NCBI GenBank assembly: GCA_011947345.1
Contig: JAAVTG010000354.1
Span: 1-64,000, forward strand
Origin: Phytophthora quininea
Lineage: Eukaryota; Oomycota; Peronosporomycetes; Peronosporales; Peronosporaceae
Length of the DNA: 64,000 nucleotides
Reading direction: 5' to 3'
Every line of letters begins with the position of its first letter. Position 1 is the first letter of the stretch. Shown here one piece after another: positions 33,001 to 45,013 of the stretch. The notes under the pieces are model-generated. The model was given only the letters and a program-made list of their open reading frames with translations, did not search any database and was not told the DNA's origin. A program made the translations under genes and the position numbers.

Positions 33001-35998
33001 AAATGCCGTACGACAGCACCGCCAGCTTCTCCAGACTCTCATCCAGCTTGTGGAACATCTGTGGGAAGAGCGACGAGCTGTCGAGAGGTAGCTGGAATGC
33101 GATCTCCGTGCCCACGTTGCTCAGCACAGTGCTGGACGGGATGTAGCGCCTGACAAAGTTGATCATGTTCGCGTCGTCGCAGCGCTCCTCCTTGACGATG
33201 GTCAAGTTGTAGCCCACGCCGAAGCGGTTCTTGAGGAACAGCGCCGACCCGCAGCATCGCAGCTCGCCCTCGGCCATGATGGCGATACGGTCGCCCAGGA
33301 TGTCGGCTTCGTCCATGAAGTGCGTTGTGAGCACCATCACGCGGTCCTGGCGGTTGGCCATCAGGATCTCCACGTGCTGCGGCGCGAGTACGGGTCCATT
33401 CCGGAGGTCGGTTCGTCCAGGAACACGAGCGAGCTGTCGCCCAGCAACGAGATCGCCACCGACAGCTTCCGCTTCATACCTCCGGACAGAGCACTGGAAA
33501 TCGTGTCGCGCTTGTCCACGAGTCCGACCTCGCGGATCTTGGCCGTGACCTCGTCCTTCAGCTCTTCGCCCCGATAGCCCTTGATGCGAGCGTAGAACTC
33601 GAGGTGGTCTTGCACGGACAGCTCCGGGTACAGTACGTCGTGCTGGAAGCAGATGCCGAGCGACTCGCGGAGCTCGTCCATGTCTTCCCGCAGCGAGTCC
33701 GTGGAAGGTGGCGTCGCCTGCGGTCGGGGCGTCACACCCGTGAGCATGGAGATCAGAGTCGTCTTGCCTGCTCCGTTGTGGCCGAGCAGACATGTGATCT
33801 GGCCCGAGTACATGCTGATATGCAGCCCCTTCACAGCCTCCTTTTTGCCACCGGGGACTTGGAACACCTTCCGAAGACCCTGCACCGACAGCGCCTCGCC
33901 TGTCTGTTCCTGGTTCTTCAAGTCGGCGCTCACCTGCTCGACGTTGGGGTTCACCTCCACTTCCAATGCAGCTGCGTCTTCGTTCGTGTTTGCCGTGGCG
34001 GCGGACTTGCGGAACTTCATCCAGTACGACGGACGCAGCGGGAAGTACCATTTCTCGGGAGTGCCGTACTCCTTCGGGATGGCCTTCTCAAAGTACAGTC
34101 CGAGCAGCGTGTACACGATGGTGTCGAGGGCGAAATAGTAGAGCGCCGTGGAGAAGCGGAAGTTTTGATGGGGTCGGAAGCGCTGGCGAACGAGATGCCG
34201 ACGCCCGACGTTTCCGACGACGCGAGCGAGTTGACCCCGAAGACGAGCGCTGCCGGTGCCAAGATGCAGACCGCGTTCTTGGACGACTCCGCGGACGAGT
34301 CATCGTACCCCGCCGTGACGCCGTACATGACGAAGAAGAGGATGAAGCCGACGTAGACGCCCGTGCGCGACCGCGAAAACATGGTGCTGATCATGAAGGC
34401 GAAGGCCAGCACGCTGAGACTGAAGAGGAAGAAGAAGAGGAACAGCAGCAAGGCGCTTGAGTTCGGGAACAGCTCGGCCACGGCCGCGATCGTCTGCAGC
34501 ACGCAGCTCACGAACAGGATGACGGTGTACGTGATGAACCAGGAGATGACGATGCTGGACTCCTTGACGCCCAGGATCTTCATCAGCTCTCGCGAGCGCG
34601 TCTCCCTCTCGGACATGAGACCGACGAGGATCTTGGACAGCGGGTGCAGGTACGTGAGGATGAAGAAGATGGGGAAAGCGTTGGTGACCGAGTCGTAGAA
34701 GGACGAGGACGTGAACGTGTCGATGGGGAACGGCGTGGTGAGCGCTCCGAGGTACGGCTGCGGTGCCTGACGTAGCGGGGTCAGCAGCGCTTCGAGCGTG
34801 TCGTTATCGAGCTGCAGGTTGGCAGTGCTGCTGAGCGCAGACGACTCGCCAAGCAGCTGATTAGACAAGAGGTCGGCGTACTTGGTGGCGGGGTCGTTGA
34901 CGATGGTCTCCAGAAGACGGGAGTCCAGGTCGGTCGAGGACACTGCAGTGGACGCATTGATCTGGCACGCGCCCGTCGTGGACTTGGTGCTCGCGTCCCA
35001 GTCCGGCAGGCAGTTGACAAAGCGCGTGACGAGCGTCTGCAGCGTCATGAAGCCGTTGGTGGTGTACTGCTGGTAGTCGGTCGTCTCGAGCTTGCGGGTG
35101 AACGAGTCCCAGACGGAGGCGCCGTCGACTGTCTGGGGGATGTATCGGTTGTCGTTGCTGTTCCCGACGTAGGTCGAGTTGAGTCGCAGCGAGTATTCGA
35201 TGGACGACGGCTGGCCGATGGCGTCGCTACTGGTCGGGTACTGCGTGAAGACGATGGCGCCGAAGATACGAGGTTTGTCTGCCGTCTCGGCGTAGCCCGA
35301 GGACTCGACGTAGCTCTCGAGGTCGTCCTCAGTGTCGAAGAAGACGGTGCTGTCCTCAAAGGACGGGATGACGAGCTGCGACTGCGACTGCGACGCGTTG
35401 GCCGAGGCGCTACCGTTGACGACCACCGTCGGGTACCACCGCTTCATGGTCTCGAAGAAGTAGTTGCGCGTGAAGGCGTCGTCGGGGGCGATGGCGATCT
35501 TGAAGGGCGACACGCGGCCCTCGCACTCCGCCGGCAGCGCGTAGGGCGACGACGCGTTGAGACTGACGCGGCCGCCGAGACTCATCTCGCGCTCGCAGAT
35601 TGAGCGGTTCTCGGCCGCGAAGGTCTTCATGAGTCGCCCGTAGTCGAACGAGTGGAAGCCCAAGTGCAGCAGCAACCCCGAGAGCGTGGACTCGGGCGTG
35701 GCGAACAGGGGGTGGTGTCCTGGCCCACGAGGGACCAGCCGGCGGGGTTGAAGAGGTTGTAGGACGTGGTGCCGGTGGTGAAGCCTGGGGGCACGGTCTT
35801 GTCGCTGGTGGTGGTGCGCACGATGTCCATGACGGTGATGAAGAGCACGGGCGTGATGATCTCGAAGAGCAGCGCCACGGGGTGTTTGCGCTTGAGCAGC
35901 CAGTTCTTGCGCAGCAGCACCGGCACGAAGCGGAGGTGGCCCGAGCGCTTCTTTGGCGGCGGCGATGGTGCCGCATTCACCGGCAGGAGCCGCTCCAT
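30082..35998 (-). CDS. ABCA-type full-size ABC transporter
   Basis: Start MERLLPVNAAPS (35998). Order: cytosolic N-terminus and first membrane helix (HPVALLFEIITPVLFITVMDI), large extracellular loop, membrane cluster 1 (about 34700-34170), NBD1 (Walker A GHNGAGKTT, signature LSGGMKRKLS, Walker B LVFLDEPTSGMD), membrane domain 2 (33000-31450), and NBD2 (GINGAGKTT, LSGGNKRKLS, ILFLDEPSTGMDP). A C-terminal regulatory region ends in SATST. About 1,950 codons, the usual size of ABCA lipid transporters. The reading frame changes about six times; several changes are at homopolymers (for example GGGGG 35708-35712, GGGG 33726-33729), and comparison with the second copy shows the gene is probably intact. 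Likely a plasma- or endomembrane lipid exporter; substrate unknown. Confidence 0.88.
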
Positions 35999-36710
35999 GA
36001 CGAGCTAGTTTAGTACTGACGTGGTGGTGACGTGTTGGTTGGAGCGCAAGTTGCGGAATGAGGTGCCGTGGACGAGAATCTTGAGCGCCATTGACGTTCT
36101 GCCGTTCCCAGTGTGTCGAGTGATCAGCTCCATGGTCGCCTATCACCTGCATTGTTAGTAGTCCCTGTGTAAGACAGAGGACGCAGGGAAGGTTGCTTGG
36201 CGTTGGAGCCACCGCTATCCTCTGCTGGATATTCTTCAGACGGTCGAAGATGACGAGTACACCCGAGCGTAATCCATGGCGCAAGGCCCGATCACCGATC
36301 GGCGATCAGCCCGAGGTTGGTGATCAAACCCCTTGAGACGAGATCACTGTTGTAGATGCAACCTGCTGCTTTCCGCGCGTGGGGAGCCTTTGCCGCCGCT
36401 GGATTTGCGACGCAACGTGGCACTGTGTATTTCGCCGCCTGGGGTAATGATTACCAGGGTAATCAACCAAAGGAGCTCGAACGAGCGAGGGCTAAAGGAG
36501 CTAGTAGGACACGAACGAAGTCGCCTTCCTCGCCGGACAAAGCAAACCGTTCGAAGCGTGCAAAAATAACATTTTTAATGTAATTTTGCTGAGCTCTTAA
36601 GTGACTACCTGATCTCCTAATGACTACCCGGTATGCAACATGGTAGCGTACCACCGTCACAGTGAGGATCCGCCGCGTAGCAAGCACACCAAGCCTCGAG
36701 TCTCTTGTCG
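35999..36710. other. Intergenic region between divergent ABCA and adaptin genes
   Basis: About 700 bases that should contain promoters for both divergent genes. No coding region is supported. The inverted-repeat homology to 39.5 kb does not extend visibly into it. Confidence 0.5.
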
Positions 36711-39315
36711 ATGGCCGCCATGTTCCCGTCCATGGGCGGCATGAATCCTTCGTACCCGTCGCAGGGGCCTCCTCCCGGGGTATGCCCCCTCCGCCAGGTG
36801 GCAACCCGGGCGCCCCTCGCGGCCCCGCCGGTGGCAGCAACCCCAACTACTTCACGGACAAGAAGAAGGGCGAAGTCAACGAGCTCAAAAATGTGCGTAT
36901 CAATAAGAGTATAACCTGGCATACACATCAAGTAAAGACTAACGTATGCTATTGCCAGCTCCTGCGCGAAGTGACCGTCGAGAAGGACGTCAAGCGCAAG
37001 CGCGAGATCATCAAGAAGGTCATCGCCTACATGACGTTGGGGATCGACGTCTCCAGGCTCTTCAGTGAGATGGTGCTGTGCGTAGACACCAAGGACCTCA
37101 TCTCCAAGAAGATGGTGTACCTGTACCTGACCAACTACGCGCAGAAGAACTCGGAGCTGGCCATCATGTGCATCAACACGCTGCTGAATGACTGCCGCAA
37201 TGAGGATCCCATGGTGCGCGGCCTGGCACTGCGCTCGCTGTGTTCTCTTCGACTAGACTCCATTCTTGAGTACATCCACGACCCGCTGCAGGCCTCGCTG
37301 ACTGACACCAGCGCCTATGTGCGCAAGACCGGCGTGATCGGCATTCTGAAGGTCTACTCTTTGAACCCGGAGATCATTAAGGAGAGCGATATGATCGACA
37401 CACTGTACAACATGATCCGCGACCGCGACCCGCAGGTGGTCTCCAACTGCCTCGTGGCGTTGAACGAGATCATGGCGGACGAAGGAGGCATCGCCATCAA
37501 CCAGCCCATTGTGCTGCACCTGTTGAGTCGGATCTCGGACTTTAACGAGTGGGGGCAGTGCAATATCCTGCAGATCGTGGCGAAGTACAAGCCCACGGGC
37601 CCGGACGAGGTGTTCACGATCATGAACACGTTGGAGCAGTGTCTACGTGTGTCCAACAGCGCCGTGGTGCTGGGCACGGCCAAGTGCTTCTTCAACCTGA
37701 CGCAGTCTCGGGGCATGGAGCAGATCCAGGACCAAGTGTACGAGCGTATGCGTCAGCCTCTGCTGACTCTGATGGCCGGCGGCAGTCACGAGATCAACTT
37801 TTGCGTGCTGCACCACATTCTGCTGCTCGTTGGCAAGAAGCCGCACGTGTTTAGCCGCGACTACCGACAGTTCTACAACCGCTACAATGAGCCCACACGT
37901 CAAGTACGTGAAGATTGACGTTCTGGCGCTTGTTGCTGACGGCAGCAACGTCGGCGACATTATCACGGAGCTCAGCGAGTACGTCACGGACGTCGACCAG
38001 GAACTGGCGCGTCGTGCCATTCGCGCTATTGCGGATATTGCTGTCAGCAGCAACCTGTCTGTGAACACGGTGCCTCAACAGTACCAGGGCAATGCGCCGG
38101 ACGCGTACGGCCAGCAGGCAGCCGAGCAGCTCGTAGAACAGATGCAGGACCACATCATGGATACAATGGTGGACTTCTTGGAGCTAGATCTTGACTACGT
38201 GCGCGACGAGAGTCTTGTGGTCATGAAAGATCTGCTGCGGAAGTACCCGGACAAGCGTCACGATGTGTTGCCCGTGCTGCCGCGGATCATCGGCGCGGTG
38301 GAGCAGCCTGCTGCTAAGGCTGCAGTCGTCTGGATGCTGGGTGAGTTTGGTCAAGATTTACGCCGTGCGCCGTACGTCCTGGAGAAGCTCATCGATGAGT
38401 TCAGCGACGAGGCTGCACCGAGCGTGCTGTTGGAGCTGCTGGCTTCGACGATGAAGCTGTTCTTTAAGCGTCCTCCTGAGATGCAGAGCATGCTCGGTCG
38501 ATTGCTGCAGTCTGCTATCAACGACTCGAACCACCAGGATGTGCGAGACCGCGCTTTGCTCTACTACCGACTGCTTGAGCAGCAATCAACCGAGCAGGCG
38601 GCTGCTATCGTCGCTCAGTTCCGCACTGAAGAGACGGTTGGCGTGTTCGCCGAGTCGATCGAGACGGACCTCAAAGACAAACTCTTCCAGGAGTTCAACT
38701 CGCTTGCCGTAGTGTACAACAAGCCCAGCGAGCTGTTCGTTTCGCCTTCGCATATGGCAGGCGTCACTGCCCCCTCGACGACGAAGAGGACGAAAACGAA
38801 GAGGAGGAGGACGAAGGTGACTACGACAACGGCCCACAGCCTCCGCAGCAGCAACAACAGCAGCAACAGCGCAACTCTGCGCCGCCCCCGCAGCAGGCAG
38901 CTCCTAGTATGGATCTGCTGGACATGGACTTTTCTGCATCGAGCGGACCGCCACCGCCGGCCGCTGGACCGGCCTTTGCGTTGGTACCAAACCCGGTAAT
39001 GGACGCCGGCGCGTTCCAAAGTCATTGGGGAGTCGGCCTGTGGTGTCCGAGGTGGTCGTGCAGCTGCCGACTTTGCCTCCGCAGAACGAGCTGGAGCAAG
39101 CGTTCGCTTCGCGCGGCATCGTCACAATGGCGTCTGGCGACGTGGGTCCGCAGTACAAATTCTTCTTCTACGCGCAGGACACGCAAGGTCGCTTCTTCTT
39201 GTCCGAGACGCTTGTGGAGAAGTCCGACGGCACGCTGCGCGCCACCATTAAGGGCGAAGACGAGGCCTCGGGAGCGCAGTTTGCGGACCTCATGCGCCGC
39301 GTGCTCTTTGGCTAG
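36711..39315 (+). CDS. Beta-adaptin, large subunit of an AP clathrin-adaptor complex
   Basis: Start at MAAMFPSMGGMNPSYPSQ (36711) with a Gly/Pro-rich N-terminus. One 66-nt intron (36893-36958, GTGCGT...GCCAG, with GACTAAC branch site) joins in frame. The trunk is typical of beta-adaptins: KRKREIIKKVIAYMTLGIDV, LVYLYLTNYAQ-like KMVYLYLTNYAQKNSELAI, NDCRNEDPMVRGLALRSL, YVRKTGVIGILK and DYVRDESLVVMKDLLRKYP. Then an acidic Gln-rich hinge with DLLDMDF (clathrin-box-like LLDMD) and a C-terminal appendage (YKFFFYAQDTQGRFFLSET). Frame changes at GGGG 36777-36780, near 37905, at CCCCC 38770-38774 and at GGGG 39027-39030; three of the four are cured by one base in a homopolymer. It binds cargo and clathrin in AP-1 or AP-2. 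Confidence 0.92.
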
Positions 39316-39572
39316 GCAGGTCTAGAAGGAGGCAAGAGAGTTGCTTTGCCTCTCCGATGCCCAGAATTGTAACGTGATACACTTTTGCACAAGTTTGGTT
39401 GCAGTTGCCGTTGTCCACTGGTTGATCGTCGAGTTGCAAAAGGCAATCGAAACTTTTGATTGCCCTGAGCCATGATTACTACGACGCCAAACATGCAATG
39501 CTAAACGCCACACGCTGAAGTTCACCTGCACTCACTCTCTAACTTGCTTCCGAGGCAACAGTGCTACCTGCA
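39316..39572. other. Short intergenic region
   Basis: About 257 bases between the adaptin stop and the start of the duplicated ABCA copy. Nothing recognised. Confidence 0.4.
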
Positions 39573-42500
39573 ATGGAGCAGCTACTGCCGCCACCGTCAC
39601 AGCCAAAGAAGCGCTCGGGCCACCTCCGCTTCGTGCCGGTGCTGCTGCGCAAGAACTGGCTGCTCAAGCGTAAACACCCCGTGGCGCTGCTCTTCGAGAT
39701 CATCACGCCCGTGCTCTTCATCGCCGTCATGGACATCGTGCGCACCACCACCAGCGACAAGACCGTGCCCCCAGGCTTTACCACCGGCACCACGTCCTAC
39801 AACCTCTTCAACCCCGCCGGCTGGTCCCTCGTGGGCCAGGACACCACCCCCTGTTCGCCACGCCCGAGTCCACGCTCTCGGGGTTGCTGCTGCACTTGGG
39901 CTTCCACTCGTTCGACTACGGGCGACTCATGAAGACCTTCACGGCCGAGAACCGCTCCATCTGCGAGCGCGAGATGAGTCTCGGCGGCCGCGTCAGTCTC
40001 AACGCGGGAACAGACAGGCGAGGCGCTGTCGGTGCAGGGTCTTCGGAAGGTGTTCCAAGTCCCCGGTGGCAAAAAGGAGGCTGTGAAGGGGCTGCATATC
40101 AGCATGTACTCGGGCCAGATCACATGTCTGCTCGGCCACAACGGAGCAGGTAAGACGACTCTGATCTCCATGCTCACGGGTGTGACGCCCCCGACCGCAG
40201 GCGACGCCACCTTCCACGGACTCTCGCTGCGGGAAGACATGGACGAGCTCCGCGAGTCGCTCGGCATCTGCTTCCAGCACGACGTACTGTACCCGGAGCT
40301 GTCCGTGCAAGACCACCTCGAGTTCTACGCTCGCATCAAGGGCTATCGGGGCGAAGAGCTGAAGGACGAGGTCACGGCCAAGATCCGCGAGGTCGGACTC
40401 GTAGACAAGCGCGACACGATTTCCAGTGCTCTGTCCGGAGGTATGAAGCGGAAGCTGTCGGTGGCGATCTCGTTGCTGGGCGACAGCTCGCTCGTGTTCC
40501 TGGACGAACCGACCTCCGGAATGGACCCGTACTCGCGCCGCAGCACGTGGGAGATCCTGATGGCCAACCGCCAGGACCGCGTGATGGTGCTCACACGCAC
40601 TTCATGGACGAAGCCGACATCCTGGGCGACCGTATCGCCATCATGGCCGAGGGCGAGCTGCGATGCTGCGGGTCGGCGCTGTTCCTCAAGAACCGCTTCG
40701 GCGTGGGCTACAACTTGACCATCGTCAAGGAGGAGCGCTGCGACGACGCGAACATGATCAACTTTGTCAAGCGCTACATCCCGTCCAGCACTGTGCTGAG
40801 CAACGTGGGCACGGAGATCGCATTCCAGCTACCTCTCGACAGCTCGTCGCTCTTCCCACAGATGTTCCACAAGCTGGATGAGAGTCTGGAGAAGCTGGCG
40901 GTGCTGTCGTACGGCATTTCAGTGACGACGATGGAGGAAGTGTTCATCAAGGTGGCCGAGGAGTCCGACGAGGAGCAACAGCACACGCTGCAGAACCGAG
41001 TGAAGCAACACGTCGTAGCTCCGCAAGACAGTCTCCCCATTGTCGGCGACAAGGCGGCGGAGAATTGCTACTACGGGCTTGATCGACAAGGAAGTTCGTT
41101 GCCGGTGGGCGGTCTGCACTCGGTGTTCGTCACGCAACTGATGGCGATGATCCAGAAGCGGTTCCGCATGGCCAGGAGGGACAAGAAATTGTTCGGGGTG
41201 GGCTTGTTGCTGCCGGTGGTGTGGCTCATCTTCGGTTTGTCCATCCTGAAGGCTGCTGGGATCACGGACAACGATCCGTTCATGGCGCTGAAGTTGTCCA
41301 AGTTGGATTCCCAAGCTGGCGAAGTGCTGCTACCAAGTTTCTGTGAACAGAGCTCCGGCCAGTGGTGCGAGACTGCGCTGGGCAGCGACTACTTCTCCGG
41401 CGCATCCATCGTGACGCTGAGCCAGAGTGATATCGGCAACCCGCCGTACTCGAGCGACTCGCCTACCGTCTTCGACGTCGTCTACAACGACCCAACCATC
41501 AACGCGACCGACGCGACAGGCTACCAGCTCAGACTGAGCGAGAAGATCTTCAGTCGAGCGTACACCGAAGAGATCGCGGACCAGTTTGGTGGATACCTCA
41601 TCCACGCAGACGTGGACAACAACGTCTTCGGCTACAACGTGCTCATCAACACGACGCTGACGCACGGCTCAATTATCTTCAAGGCGTTCATGGACCAGTC
41701 GCTCTTTCGCCTCATGACCACCCAGCACGACTCGAGCATCGGGCCCTCCTCGCTGAGCTTGACGGTGAATGATCATCCGTTGCCTCTTACCGCTGAAAAC
41801 ACCGCGCTCTTCTCAGCGTACATCTCCTTCGCTGCCGTGCTGTTCATCGTGATCTCCTTCGCTTACTATCCGGCATCCATTGTGGTGATGCTGGTCCGAG
41901 AGAGGTCTCCAGACCACAACTCCAAGCACCAGCAGCTGGTATCCGGCGCTAACATCAACGCGTTCTGGACTGCGAACTTCATTTGGGACTATTCCGTCTA
42001 CCTGATCCCCGCCGTCATCGCGCTGGCCTTGTTCCAGGCCTTCGACGTGAGCGCGCTAACGGGATCCAGCTCGTGTCAAACGTGCACCGACTCGACGTTC
42101 ATTGCCGTGATCGTGCTGGTGCTGCTGTTTGGGCTGGCGATTTGTCCCCACGCGTACTGCTGGTCGTACGTGTTTACCGATCCGGCGTCTTCGCAGACGT
42201 ACATGATCCTCATCAACTTCGTGCTGGGGCTCGCTCTGATGATCCTTTCTTTGTGATGCAAGTCATCAACAGTACGGAGAGTGTGGATGATGTGCTGCAG
42301 TTCATTTGGCGCTTTTCTCCGCTGTTCTGTCTTGGCCGAGGCTTGCTGAACTTAACACTTGTGGAGATTACCCATATTGTTGCGGATGAAGCGAACAAAG
42401 AGCTTTCGAAGGACCCATTCGCGCTGGATAACACCGGGTACGAGATCATCTACTTGATCGTGGACGCGGTCATCTACTTTGCTCTCGCCGTGGCCATCGA

Positions 42501-43518
42501 CTACGCTTTGACGTTCCCGAAGATCAAAGCCTCTATGTCCAAAGACCCTGACATCCCAGTGGAGCATGGCGAGATTGATGAAGACGTCGGAGCTGAAGCG
42601 GAGCGCGTCCTGAACGGCGGAGCTGACAACGACATGATCAAGCTGCAAAACCTCCGCAAGGTCTACCCCAAGGGAGAGAAGGTGGCTGTACAGGACCTGT
42701 CGTTCGGTCTCAAGCAGGGCGAGTGCTTCGGCTTCCTCGGAATCAACGGCGCTGGCAAGACCACGACGATGAAGATGCTGACGGGTGATATCGTGCCGAC
42801 CTCCGGCAGGGCGACTCTCAGCGGCTTCGACATCATGACGCAGCAAGTGGAAGTCCGGCGGCAGATCGGATACTGTCCGCAGTTCGACGCGCTGATCGAT
42901 CTCTTGACGGTTCGCGAGCACCTGGAGCTGTTTGCCAAAATCAAGGGTGTCTCGAGTGCGGATCTGGACGACGTGGTGCGTCAGAAGATGGAGCAATTGA
43001 ACCTGACGACGTTCGAAAACAAACTGGCGGGCAGTTTGAGCGGCGGCAACAAGCGCAAGCTGTCGGTGGCCATCGCGATGATCGGCGGGCCGAAGATCCT
43101 GTTCCTCGACGAGCCGTCCACCGGCATGGACCCGGTCTCGAGACGGTTCATGTGGGACGTCATCTCGGAGATCTCGACGTACAACAAGGAGTCGACGGTG
43201 GTGCTGACGACGCACAGCATGGAGGAGCGCGAGGCGCTGTGCACGCGCGTCGGCATCATGGTCGGTGGCGAGCTCAAGTGTCTCGGCAGCGTGCAGCACC
43301 TGAAGAACCGCTTCGGCGACGGTCTCATGTTCGACGCCAAGCTGCAGACGCCGTCAGCGGAAGACGTGGCAGCGCTTGCGTCGCGCTATTTCGACTCGCC
43401 TGACACTCGCATCGGCAAAGGCGAGCTCGAGAAGTGCCGACTGCTGGGCAACGCCTCGTGGTTCGAGAAGATCGTCAACACGCACCCGACCGGACACACG
43501 ATCGCCAACCTGGTGTGA
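39573..43518 (+). pseudogene. Inverted, internally deleted and 3'-truncated copy of the ABCA gene
   Basis: Near-identical to the minus-strand ABCA gene from the first membrane helix onward, in opposite orientation. The N-terminus differs (MEQLLPPPSQPKK versus MERLLPVNAAPSPPPKK). At about 40010 the extracellular-loop sequence (VSLNA) is joined directly to the linker before NBD1 (TGEALSVQGLRK): ~1.64 kb equivalent to 33911-35552 is absent, removing most of membrane domain 1. NBD1, membrane domain 2 and NBD2 are present (GHNGAGKTT, LSGGMKRKLS, GINGAGKTT, LSGGNKRKLS). Homology stops at 43513, so the last ~110 residues are replaced by a stop at 43518. Several one-base indels are private to this copy. 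A functional transporter is very unlikely; half-transporter expression is conceivable. Confidence 0.88.
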
Positions 43519-43871
43519 TGATGCCAAGGCATCGTCCAGCGATTGTGGCAACAGATCGCAACGACAGAAGCTCTTCCAACCCTCGGCAGCTGAAGCTGCA
43601 GGAACAGCCTGCAGCAGATCCTCGAGAGCCGAGTGCTAGTATTGTTTAGCAGGTCCTTGCTCGGATCTGGCTGCTAGAGTTTACGCCAAGGATGTTCTCC
43701 TGGATTGCCTGCACGGCAAGTGGGGCATGCCGACGGCCGAGTAGTTCTAACTAGCTCACTCTTAAAAACACCTCGTGGCGTGCAATACACGTTGAACGTT
43801 TAGGGAGTTCCAGCTCCCAAGGATCGACTTTCGTCAAGAACGGCTCAAAGTTAACTTTAGTAAAGTTCGAG
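43519..43871. other. Junction between ABCA copy and retroelement cluster
   Basis: About 350 bases after the homology break at 43513. No gene; the last part (43750-43871) is the leader of the following gag fragment. Confidence 0.4.
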
Positions 43872-44600
43872 ATGCAGACTCGAAGTGGACGTGGACAAAC
43901 GGCAGCTCAGAGACCAAGCAGTGTCGCCGCTGACCATACCAGTGACACGAGCACCGCAATGGCCACGGTCCCAATCACTTCGGCGGCGATCCTGCCACCG
44001 TTTGTGACGGACATTTCTCATGCCAGCTTGGTCAAATGGAAGCGCCAACGTCGAGAGTACGTTGATGCCATTACGGCGCGGTGTGCCATCACCGGTGAGG
44101 ACGCCAGCAGGGCATTGGTATCGGTCAAGAACTCCATAGACTCTCATCTACTAGAGATGCTGTGTAAATTCGACTGGAGTACGACCGTCGAGGCAGTCTC
44201 GGAGCAGCAGATTGTTGCTGAGATTGACAAAATCGTCAACAACGTCAAGAATGGCGACATTGGTGACGTCGATTCACTGTTCGAAGCCAAGTTAAGGATG
44301 AGCCTCCGAGAGTCTGATGTCCAAGCCCGAGTGATGAATTACTTCAAGCTGTGTGAGGAGACCATCCTCGAGCATGGACTGAAGGGAACTTTCGCTACAT
44401 CGATGGGTATAGCACACAAATGCAAGATCTTAAGAAAAACTTGCAGCCAACAGCTTTGCGTGATGAAGTTCAAATGCATCAAAAGCTGATCGATAAGACA
44501 AGTACCAAGGACGATGTTGCACTGTACAGGCTTGTGAAAGAAAAAGCCCTAGAACAGGAGGTTCATTTCTGGCAGAGCCAGAAATGGTGTTTTGCACACC
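43872..44600 (+). pseudogene. Retroelement gag fragment (oomycete type)
   Basis: Starts MQTRSGRGQTAAQ and shows a gag-like helical region (SLVKWKRQRREYVDAI, CAITGEDASRALVSVKNSI, SEQQIVAEIDKIVNNVKNG, LRMSLRESDVQARVMNYFK). Near 44410 the frame changes and continues as DLKKNLQPTALRDEV ... YRLVKEKALEQE before fading out at ~44600. I know this layout from gag proteins of oomycete LTR elements. No protease or RT follows: the fragment is cut off by the next element's gag, so it is a truncated relic. Confidence 0.6.
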
Positions 44601-44726
44601 AACAACAAGCCTCAGCTTACAGCCATCCGTTGGCTGTGCCGCCATGCGCTTCACGAGCGCTGGCAGTTTAGATTTAGACAACTAAGCAAAGTTTTGCGGG
44701 GCTTCTCCACGATTCCAACATCTTCC

Positions 44727-45013
44727 ATGAGCTCCAACACTCCGACTCCCCTCCGGCAACTGTGCCGTCAAGCACCGAGCCTCCTGTCCCCCAGCTGGTC
44801 GACATGACCAACGACGCTGCGGCAGACGTGACAGCGCAAGCTGCCTCGTCTCCCCGTTCGTCAACAACGCCGCTCGGGAGACGTACGGTGAAACGTAAAC
44901 AGCCGACGCCGGAGGCAACAAGCACCTCGAAAGGGAAAAAGCGTCTAACGCGCTCAGCTGCCGCGCGCAAGCCCGCGTCCAAGGCTGCCACAGAGGCTGC
45001 GCCAACGGGTGTG
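44727..45013 (+). CDS. Gag of a DIRS-like element, 5' part (interrupted by the giant Ty3/gypsy element)
   Basis: Starts MSSNTPTP (44727); one frame change at the CCCC run 44748-44751 leads into a Ser/Thr/Pro-rich segment and a basic patch (TVKRKQPTPE, KGKKRLTRSAAARK). The frame runs to APTGV at 45013, exactly where the giant element begins. If the 15.6-kb element and one TGTG copy are removed, it continues in frame as TCDSDGDTSNKIGSS at 60656. This shows the insertion hit an intact gag reading frame. Confidence 0.6.

Larger units (their letters stand above)
30408..43513. repeat. Large inverted repeat flanking the beta-adaptin gene
   Basis: Left arm about 30408-35970, right arm about 39604-43513 in opposite orientation. 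The arms are nearly identical except for the ~1.64-kb deletion in the right arm, a few substitutions (for example ECEAL versus EREAL, FVRRY versus FVKRY) and scattered one-base indels. The unique spacer of about 3.6 kb contains the adaptin gene. Confidence 0.88.

Noticed and set aside
30082..35998. ABCA gene as a pseudogene
   Set aside because: It has about six frame breaks, but several are at homopolymers and the second copy is intact at some of the same places, so sequencing error is the simpler reading.
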